Source of the DNA: Phoronis australis
Lineage: Eukaryota; Phoronida; Phoronidae
Assembly (NCBI GenBank): GCA_002633005.1
Contig: NMRA01000401.1
Location: 207,827 to 271,826, forward strand
Length of the DNA stretch: 64,000 nucleotides
Reading direction: 5' to 3'
The notes beneath the pieces were generated by a model. It did not search any database. It was not told where the DNA came from and was given only the letters and a program-made list of their open reading frames with translations. Numbering within the stretch: the first letter of the stretch is position 1; every line of letters starts with the position of its first letter. This document shows positions 1 through 10,300 of this stretch, piece by piece. The position numbers and the translations under genes are program-made.

Positions 1-1175
1 AATTAAGTAGAAAGCATACAAATTATTTCCAATTTCATCATTTGAAAAGTCTACGTCTGAATCGCCGTCGACAGACATTTTGTCAATCTAAATTCTTGGA
101 AAACCCCTTCAATAACTCACCACGTTACATCTCAACAACGAATCAGAAAAGCTGTTAGAAATGAAGGTAAGTCTATATTTAAATTTGTGATGTACACAAA
201 AGAATTCCCCTTATCAACCAATCAAATGTGTTGTTGCTTGAAGTTTGGCATGTCATTACACCGATAAAGCAGTCCACGGTGTTGAATGGATGTAAGTTTC
301 AGAGACCGCTTAAGCGGTCTGCAGTGTTGAAAGGGGGACATGCTGGTACATCATCATTGATACAAAAATTATATCAAGTACGGTTTCATCACAAAGACCG
401 TAAAACTGATGAAAATTGACAGTAACCAAGGCAACCTAGTGACTGCAGTATGTATAACTATTCAATAAGACAAACTGATGCCACACATTTCTTTTGTGAG
501 ATACGAAGCAACTGCTGCGGGAATGGGTGTGTACTCATAAAGAAGAGAAAAGAAACTAGGGTAAAATCTCGCCACTCTGGGATGCAATAAAGCGGACAAG
601 CAAAATATTATTTTCTCCTTTTTTCACTGCAAATGATGGACAGCTCCACCACATACATTTGAGCTCGATTCCATAGCTACCAATGGACAATATTTTGTGG
701 AATTTTGGGAATTCACAGCAAGTCTATAAATGTTGAAACTGTTTGAAAAGCTAAAACAGATCAATTTTGGGAATCACATTTTTCTGAAATTATGAGATTT
801 TACCATAGATTGTTAAACACCCTATGTTTTAGGTACGATAAAATCTCACTAAATTCGAACACAATACAGCCAGAAATTTATTATCATTCCATTGAAATAG
901 TTGCAGCAGCAAATTAAATACTTCTTAATCTACTATCGTTATCTTGAATGCCCACAATTTTTCAGAACTTTTGTCCGATGGTGACTGGTAGAAATCTGGA
1001 AGCCCTTGAAAAATCAAAAGGCATTTTGAGAATTATTTTTGTCCATCTTTAACCAGGCAAGCATCAATGTCTCCACAAACTCATGGACATGCGCGTCGCG
1101 CTTTAATCACTAAGCTACTGAACGTTCTCAAACATAAAAGTAACTAGGCACCACCTGTAATACAGGGCCACTTAC
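1..1175. other. DDX19 intron 3 (partial)
   Basis: No further DDX19 exon recognised. It holds a small terminal-inverted-repeat relic at 561-803. An acidic open frame touches the left edge on the minus strand (see findings). Otherwise unremarkable AT-rich sequence. Confidence 0.6.
561..803. mobile_element. MITE-like element, TAAAATCTC ends (divergent copy)
   Basis: Begins GTAAAATCTCGCCA and ends TGAGATTTTAC, an inverted pair; 243 bp. The interior is loosely related to the copies at 15560 and 19017 (TTTTCTC, CCATAGCTACCA, GGCATTCA/GGAATTCA blocks in the same order). Confidence 0.55.
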
Positions 1176-1314
1176 AGACTGAGTTTCTCAAAGCTCTTGA
1201 CAGAATAGAGCGGTGAGTTGGGGTCCTTTTGTAACACCTCAAGATCTGCTTTGGTTGTCACCAGTTTCTTGTGCAGTGCCTTCTGCAGCAACGAAATCTC
1301 TTCGGGCGAGAGCG
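1176..1314 (-). CDS. DDX19: DDX19 coding exon 3 (autoinhibitory helix region and pre-core motif)
   Basis: Codon 74 to the first two bases of codon 120. The acceptor is TCTGTCTCAG and the donor is GTAAGTGG. The exon encodes ALSPEEISLLQKALHKKL and then LEVLQKDPNSPLYSVKSFEK, the most diagnostic stretch of the gene here. The next exon, starting the Q-motif region, was not found in bases 1-1175. Confidence 0.92.
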
Positions 1315-4300
1315 CTGAGACAGAGAAAACAATAAAGCGCTGAGACAGAACAGAAAACAATGATAAGCTCAAAGCAGATAAAATATTCTAGCAAACCGAA
1401 AGTGGAAGAAGCATTCAATTCCCATTGGCGAAACATACGACTAGAACAAGATAATAAACGTAGGTCTAACAACCAGTGCAATTCATTGTACTCTATTCTA
1501 CAGACATGTAAGACAAAAAGTTTTGACACTCTTTATACTTAGAATACAATACAACCGTATTCGCCGTAATAACTGCACACGCCCCTATAAGCGCACCCCA
1601 CACATTTTCAGACTTTGCCAAAATAAGCGCCCAGTCCATGAACATGTACGTGCAAAATATGCCTTACCTAAGTCCTAAAATTCTACAGTAAGGTCTTCAA
1701 TTTATCAATAATATCTGACAGTTCTGAAAAAAATCATTGTGCGCAGAATTTGTAGACCACGAGCCTCGCCGCTATGTCGGTATTTAGCCGTGACTATACA
1801 CTTCAAACTTCCGCCATGCCTCAAAACGAACACAAACGTTCTGCTGATATTGCGAAGACCAATGGTCTGGCCTTTCAGAACAGAAGTAGTGTACTTGTCT
1901 ACGGGATTGCTTTGTAGATATTTCCTGCTTTCAACAGGAATCCAAATTTCTTTGTAGGCCTACACGTGAAAACCGCGAATCGAAGACTAATAAAAAGCTT
2001 GACCAGTGTTAAAAGCATGTGGCCAGGAAGCGCGAGCTACATACATGAACCTGTCATCAAAGACATTAGTCGGGAACTATCCAGTCATGAAACAGGTAGC
2101 ACAGCATCGGCAAGAAATGAATATTGGCACTAATTTCCGACAGTTTCTCATACTATAAAAAATGTTTGCGTTATTTTTAAGATGAATTGTTTGATTAATC
2201 ATAATTGGTGTTTTTAAGCCAAATATCCAACAAAATGACCACTGACAGTGAATGCTTACACACCTTGACACCGAAAAATAACTGTCAGATAGTCACGTAC
2301 ACCTCCAGCCACACAGCTACTACTATGGTCTTACCGAGACAAATGTCGAACGTTTTTAGCACATGAGACCGGCATGCCCTGAATGAAACACGCTCTGNTG
2401 AATTGTTTGATTAACCATAATTGGTGTTTTTAAGCCAAATATCCAACAAAATGACCACTGACAGTGAATGCTTACACACCCTTACACCGAAAAATAACTG
2501 TCAGATAGTCACGTACACCTCCAGCCACACAGCTACTACTATGGTCTTACCGAGACAAATGTCGAACGTTTTTAGCACATGAGACCGGCATGCGCTAAAT
2601 GAAACACGCTCTGGTTTAGGCCTACTGCTTGTGCAAATTTCTTTAGATACAATGCACATCTAGATCGTTTGATTGCGTGGCTCTGGCTAAAAGACGGACT
2701 CTGCTCTGGCAAATGAACTCTGGTGACATGCACGCGCTCGCTTACTCACAAATGCAGACAACTTCAAAACAAACGTCACGTGACAACAACATGTGTATTC
2801 GTCCAGACATTTTTCTCATGTTGCCGATCATACATGTAGATGGCATGATGTAGCACAGATTTGTACTTAAACCTGCCGTGATCCCGACTCCACGGGAACT
2901 TAAAAATCTTAGGGATGCTACTTGGAAAACTCAAGGAGGATTTCAGGTAATTTGCTCGAGTCGAAACTGTATTTTTATTCAAGCATTCAAATCGCCACAT
3001 CGACGATTGCGAGGCATACAGTCGGCGAGTTTTCACCCTGGGATTTCAGGACAATTTTCTGTAAAATGATTGTAATTTAGCAGCAAAGTTTGATAGCAAT
3101 GCACCACGGTTTTGTAGGAAGTCCTAAATAGATTACAGATGCGCCACAGAGCGTAAATATGATGAATCATAGCTTCCGATTTCACCCGTTTCGGAGACCG
3201 GGTTTCAACGGCCTTGGGTTATAATAAGCGCTCCCCTGAAACGAACTTTTCTAAGCGCCCTGGGCGGTTATTACGGTGAATACGGTATGCCTTCTTACAC
3301 TTAAATGTGTTTGTGACTGTCATTCTTAACAAGGGGTTATTTCATTACCTGAAAATATTCTACAGTACCCATCAAGCAGTGGAACAGACAAGTAACATTA
3401 CGTTAACTTGGCAAAGTTACCAAATACAGAGTTACCTTCAAATTAGAATTTTAGCAGGCACTGAATATTAATTAAATCTGCCATTTCCAGATGACCAGCC
3501 GAAAGACTGCCATCAGAGAAAGTAACACGTTATTAAATTCCAGAGCTGCGTATGATAGCGCACCTGAGAATTATTATTATTTTCCACCCAATGTCGTGTT
3601 TTGCAGTTGGTATTTATCCACGATGTTGGCGCTTTTTTAAAAGCCCAAAACTAACAAGCGACAAAGACAAGTCCATCACGAATGCAGACTACAATACCCA
3701 CAACACCTGAACTTACTGTTCATTAAAACGTAATAGAATTTTGAGAACCAGTTTTCTCCACTGAATAACATGCATCAAACAGATTGTCAAAATATACCCA
3801 TGTTATGTCAGACTATTGGCTATTAAAACTACACAAAAGCTTCTATTTTTCTGAAAAAAAAACACTATTACCCCAGACAAAAAAGAAGAAATATCGTAGT
3901 GAGGGAGCCTAGACACAAGCTTCATGGAAGCCAGTAAACACCTTAATGTCTTTTTTCACAGCCTCTTTTAAACAGCATTTCATAGATTCCAATGTTCTGA
4001 TAAAAAGCACAGCACCACTGAGTTCTAAAGCTAGTGTGTCCCACCTTTCTCCTCTCCTTCAGCCGAGGAACTAGCAGCTTGAGCTTCTTCCCACCCGCCA
4101 TTATCTACCGCAGTTGCTGCTGCTGCTGCTGCTACTGTTGGAGAGGGGGCGTCTCCACGTCCAGTCACTGGAGGTCGCTTGGGTATGGCTCCACCACCGG
4201 GCTGGGAAATGTTTAAATTTTCAACCTACAATTCAGGTTAGACGAGTTAAAATTATTACAAAATGTTCCTATACAAAATGAAAAAGAATTCAATCAGGTT

Positions 4301-7300
4301 ATATCTATGTATGACTTCTAGGGTATAGGTCAGAACCAACAAATTAGGCCCATCCCGAAACAGCACAGCACCACTCTCATTCTAAGGTATTTACCCACAA
4401 TGCAATGCATGAGTTGGGCACTCATCTTGCTTCTTCACTCGCAAATACACAAGCAAATACAGTTATTGTAAATGTAGGCCAACTTGTGCTATTGCATTTT
4501 GAGATGCAATGCTAACAACAATAAATCTATGCTGGATATATCATTGTTGGATATTAGTCCATTGTAATTTAATTGCGGAACTCATGCCATTTTGAAATAT
4601 ACAATAGTTCAGTCGTGCAATGCATTCTTCTATCTGTGCGACAGATGAGAGTTCAATCTAGGATCACCCTTAGATTTGAAAAATAACACGTATACAAGTC
4701 TGCTCCACGGTTTTGAGTTTGGATCATGGCACATGTGTAAGTGTAGAATATAAGTAGTATTCACATGAGAATACTTCCTAGCTGGTAACCTTGCTAGAGA
4801 CGCAGTGCAGTCCATCCTTCATACGGAAATTCCACATTCTATCTTTTTGCTGCAACCAATCAAATTTACACCAATTCCTGCGAAATTAACATATTTGTGA
4901 CCCACTTCTAAGAGTTCATTCATGTTCATAACTAGGAGAGCACTTTTGCCAGGTTACATGTATGTATCTCTTAGCTTGGGCTCAAGCATGTCAAGCATTG
5001 GTCTCACCTTCAACAGGGGACCATAGTTAACGTGCGTGTGCAGTAGGCGAGTTCATCTGTGGTTGCTGAAGTTGCAGAGATGGTAATTATCGATTTATTT
5101 TGGAGTACCAGTTTCTTGCCAAGATAGAAGAAATTGCCATTTAAGGATAGCTGTACCTCTGTCTCATAAATTTCGTTGCTTTTTGAATATGCCTTTTATT
5201 CTAATGGCGAAATATGCGAGGATTTCAAATATATTTTGTTTTACCCCTAAAAGTGCATTTTTCTACTTAAAATCGCTGCTTCAGAAGCTCTTCCTAGCAT
5301 ATGTGTCAATCAAATCATATTTTGCACCAAACTTATCCCACAATGCAAAGCCCCATTGTTCATCAGTAGACAAAGCACATCCCTCAACATGCCATTATTA
5401 TTATTTAATGTTGATAACCGATCGATACCAATAACATGGTTCAGAAATGAAGGGGAAAGAATTTGTCCTACTGGAAAACAAAATTAACGAAAAGTGGGCC
5501 GCGAAATAATAAGTTGGTTCCGTTGGCAACTAAGTCAAAAAAATTGTCAGCTAGAGTAAAAAAGGAGAAACAATCCAGTGGCAGTGTGTTTGCATTGATC
5601 AGCAGATGATGACACACACACTAGAAATCTCTTGAAAAGCACTTAAATTAGGTGTCGACAAGTCCACAGTCAAATCGGTAGTCAATGGTTGTAAAAAATC
5701 ACAATCATCCAAATTTTAATCCCTCGGCAAGTTCACCCCGAACACATAGATATCCAACTCTTCGATCACAGCCATGGACTCTAATCTAACTTCAGTAAAA
5801 CCAAAAGAAAGGATTGCTACTGTTGTTTAAACATTACTCCATGTCATCGGACCTTTAAATCTTTATTTACTTATCGGTTGTCACATTTTGTTAAAAACTT
5901 GGCAAGACCATTTGTTTTGAAGAATTCAACTGATTCACGGATACTACTTTTAGACATAAGATTCCAAAACCAAGACAATTATCATTTTTGGGCAAAATAT
6001 TCAGGACTTTCATTCAGTCTAAAAATAGAGAGGCTGAAATAGACGGCTTCGGCCGGTGCATGGAGTCAGGCAGGTTCCACGGTTTTGGTTTGGACTCTTA
6101 ACTTTGAAGCATGAAAGGGTTCAGCAACAATGAATACAAAATGGCCAACTTGTCAGCCAAATAATTGTTCACAGGGGAAAAAGCATAGAAAATTAATAGA
6201 TGTAGACCAGAATAAGCTTCACCAGAAAACGATTTCAAAATAACTAAACATATATTAAAGGTTATTCGGAGCTCGAGAGTAAGCATTGAGCACTGACATC
6301 GACTTTAACATTTTCAACCCCACAGAGTAAATGCCACGTAATGCACAATTCCTGATTTGAATTGTATTGGTAACTATCCTGTTAATTTTAATCAAAATAG
6401 TTCTTGACTTAACGTCCTTCAGGTCAACAATGTGACCTCAGATTGTGTTTAACGATCTGCGAAGAAGTCACCACTGCAAGTATCAAAGTCAGGCGTAACA
6501 ATTCGCCCAAATTCAATTCAAACTTCACTTCCAAACTTTAAACTACTATCAGTTTTCCTATATTTAATACATTTGGTTCACAACTATAAAGTTTATGTTG
6601 TGAAATCAGTGTATTTGCCACCACAGCAGTCAGCACACATCAAACACGCGGTAAACAGACGGAAGTCAGAATTGTTTAAGAAAAAACGTGCAAGATCAGT
6701 AAAACATACACTGCCAGCGTATGTAGTCGTCTGTGTTCCTACCTTCGCTGGGCAAAGCAGGATATACTTAGCCACTCGCCCAGTCGCCAATGCAAGTAAA
6801 AATGGTGCTGGGCGAGTAGAAGTTGACTTGCTGGTCGCCCAGGTGGCGAGCGAATTTTCAGAGCGCAAAAGCACTATATCGTTTCCCAGATGAAAATGAA
6901 TAAATTTTCTCCTCCTTGTGCTGTTTTTATCATGAATTTAAGGTTCAGTTTGGTCAGCGTTATGATGCTCGGCAGTAACAAACATTGGCGCAGTGCAATC
7001 CTACCGATTCAGTAGATGTCACCCGTTACACTATTCATCTAGAAAAAAGATCAGTGCGTGGTCGTGCACAAAGGAATTTGTGGACTAGTCCAAAACAAAG
7101 AAAAGGGGGGAAAGGCAGAAGACCGGTCCGTGTGCTCATCACAGCAAGTGAAATACCATACTTCTTGAAACTTATTTCTTATTGTAATGTACTATGTCAT
7201 TTTGGCCAAAATTATTTTGTAAATAACATTCGTCCTAATAAGCGCCCATGCCACTATAAGCGCCCCCAATTCAGACTTCGCTAAAATAAGCGCCCAGTCC

Positions 7301-10300
7301 ATGAACGTGTACATATGCGAAAAATGCCTTAAGGCCAACCTACAGTTCTAAAATTCTACAGTAATCTTCTTCAAATTATCAATAACATCCGACAGACCGA
7401 TGAGCATCGCCGCTATGTTGGTATTCAGCCGTGGCTGTACACTTCAAACTTCCAAAGTGCTTCAAAAAGAATGCTAAAGTTTTGCTGATCTTGCAAGGAA
7501 CGTGTCCCACTATTAAGGTCAGGCCTTTCAGAACAGACTCAGCGTGCTTGTCAATGGGATTGTATTGTATAATCTTTCCCGTACAGATCTTCTCCGTCAA
7601 CAAGAATCCAGATAACTTCGTACACATAAAAAAGCGAATCGAAACTTGACCAGTGTTAATGAGCACGTGGCCAAGAAGCGCGTGCTAGGGCTTACATACA
7701 TGTGGGCCTGCTACTCTGACGAATAAACTGATGACATGCCCACGGTCGCTCACTCGGCGCACACTTGCAGACTATCCTCAAAACAAACGTCACTTGTCAA
7801 CAACATGTGTGTTCGTCCAGATTTTGCTGTGCTCACCAGGGGTGCGATCTAGCGCAGATTTGGACTTAATTTACGGTTAATCTCGACTCCACAGGAACTT
7901 AAAAATCTTAGAGTTGCTATTTGGAAAACTTAAGGAGGGTTTCAGGTAATTTCTTGAGTCGAAACTGTATTTTTACTCAAGAATTCAAGTTGCCCTATCG
8001 ACAATCGCGAGGCAGCAACGTATCAGTCAGCAAGTTTTCGCCCTGGGATTTCAGTACATTTTAAAAAAAAAAGTAATTTAACAACAAAGTTTGGTAGGAA
8101 TGCACCACAGTTTTGTAGAAAGTCTGCCATAGGTTACAGATACGTCACAGCGCGTAAATTTCATGAATCCTAGCTTCCGATTTCACCCGTTTCAGTGACT
8201 GGGTTTCAACCGCCTTAGGCTAGAACAAGCGCCCCCCCCTTCCGAAACGAATTTTTCTAAGCACCTTGGGTGTTTATTAAGGTGAATACGGTAGCCCCAA
8301 TAAATGGTGACATCAACGCAAGAAACGGCAATTTTCATTAACACGGCAGCAAGTTTGTGGTGACAGACGCAAACGGCAGGGCGACTGAACTTCGAGCAGG
8401 ATGAGTAGATTTTCTGGCTCACTCACCCAGCTGGCGAGCAGGGTCCGTGTGAAGGAAGAATTGAGTTAGAGATAGAATGGTACATATTAATTTTCTTATG
8501 GGGAGAAATTGAAGAGGTATGCGTAAGTTTCTTAGAAATTTTTTCTTTAGTTGACAATTTCGATGCTAGTTTTGGCAACCTAGGAGATTCACCAAGTCGC
8601 CAATTGCAGGGTTATATAAAAACAAGATGTGGCAAACCACAGGATAATCGAGTTCCACAAATGAAGTGGAAGTTGAGATACAGGCGACAAAATCCTTTGT
8701 ACTGTAGTGAAAAATAACCAAGTCCAAGTTTCGAACCCGATACCTCTCGCTTCAATACAAGGCATCTTTGGGAAAATATGTAGGTTATTTGTCTCTCAAC
8801 GACTTGTAAATAAAAAAGGCATCTTAACCAGTCGACCAAAGACCAATTGCCCGTAGGCGAGTGATTAAAAGAGGCCTTTATATCACTACACTCACTGCAG
8901 ATTCACAACACGACCCACTTTAGGCACTATACAATTTTACCAAGTTTTCAGAAAAATCAGAAAAGGGGCCCTTTGGCTTTGGGGTATTGTGAAATTGGAG
9001 AACAATCAAAACAATTTAAAAAATTAACGACTTGGTCTGAATGAACTGAACATGCTATATTCCATGGACCAACAACACTTTATACTTTCAATGGACAAAA
9101 TCTGTGGTCTTACGCATAAGCCATTATGTCATTATTCACTAGCGACACCTGACCAAATTATTTGGTGTTATTTCTGGCAAGTACGTCACCTGTTAATTAT
9201 GGTCAGCTGCTGTGTGGTCGGGTGGTAGTAGCATTGTTAAAAGTTCTCACGATACCAACAGTTCTACTATTGGAAGACTTTGAACAGCATTTCAATGCCG
9301 AAATAAAATTTTTCATTGATTACACTGGACAGTAAAATAGATGAGAGAATTTCCCGTCACAATATACTAACCGGATACTAAAACAGATAATTTAGGAGAG
9401 TGGCACAGATTGTACTGAAACTCCCTCGACCACACACCCCTCCACCCACAACCCCCACGACCTGTAGCAATAGAGGTATTTGTGCGCTTTTGTACGTCGC
9501 TTAGTGACTTTCCCATAAGACGTACCTACACGCGCGTCTTCTGTGGCTCAAGTCTGGTGGTCAAAAACAGAAAGTCGGGCGTGAGAATGTGGTCTTGAAT
9601 AGCGCAATGTGAGCGGGCTATTGTTGTCACCATAGACTATAGTCTATAACCTATGTTGTAACGGAAATTGTTCCATGAGCGGCTACCAATGGCCCTGCAG
9701 TTCTACTAACCTTATGGAGAGAGTACGTTAACGTGAATTACTACATAAATACATATTTTATTATTTGCTTTATGTTGTTTACTCGTTTACAATATAATCT
9801 ATACAACGTTGAAACGCATTTTAGTTAACAGTTTGTTTTTTCAAACTGTATTTACCGATGAAATTATAGTTTTGTCGGTTCCTCACATTCTATGCAAAAA
9901 AGGTTGAATTTGCCTTTCACTGAAGAGCAGACGAGACGGTTACACTCTGCCGGGAACGACAATTGTAACGTTGGTAGGTTTTTCATTTGATTTGGTCACG
10001 TTGTTTATTTTTGTTTTTGGCTTTCAACCTTGCCGCATCAACTCTCTTAATTGCAAATAAAACAGGGAAAAGCCAGCTGAGCTGACGGCCCAACACATTG
10101 TGCTTGTTCTATGCTCAGATCGAGTCGAGCTTGTGTAGACTGGCTGGGTCGAGGGGGTCGTGAGTTTAGGGGTGTGGGGGTCAAGAGGGTTTAAGAACAA
10201 TCCGAGTGGCGCCTCCTCTAGGATAGTAGAGGGATATACTACTTACTTAGCCATTTGCCCAGTCGCCAATGCGAGTAAAAATGGTGCTGGGAGAGTAGAA

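Larger units (their letters stand above)
1315..4044. other. DDX19 intron 2
   Basis: About 2.7 kb, mostly the element at 1554-3286, followed by a foldback copy at 3735-3818. No coding exon seen. Confidence 0.6.

Noticed and set aside
6573-6893. 106-codon plus-strand and 93-codon minus-strand frames
   Set aside because: They run into the compound repeat R2; the corresponding frames in R3 are different in length and not conserved as protein.
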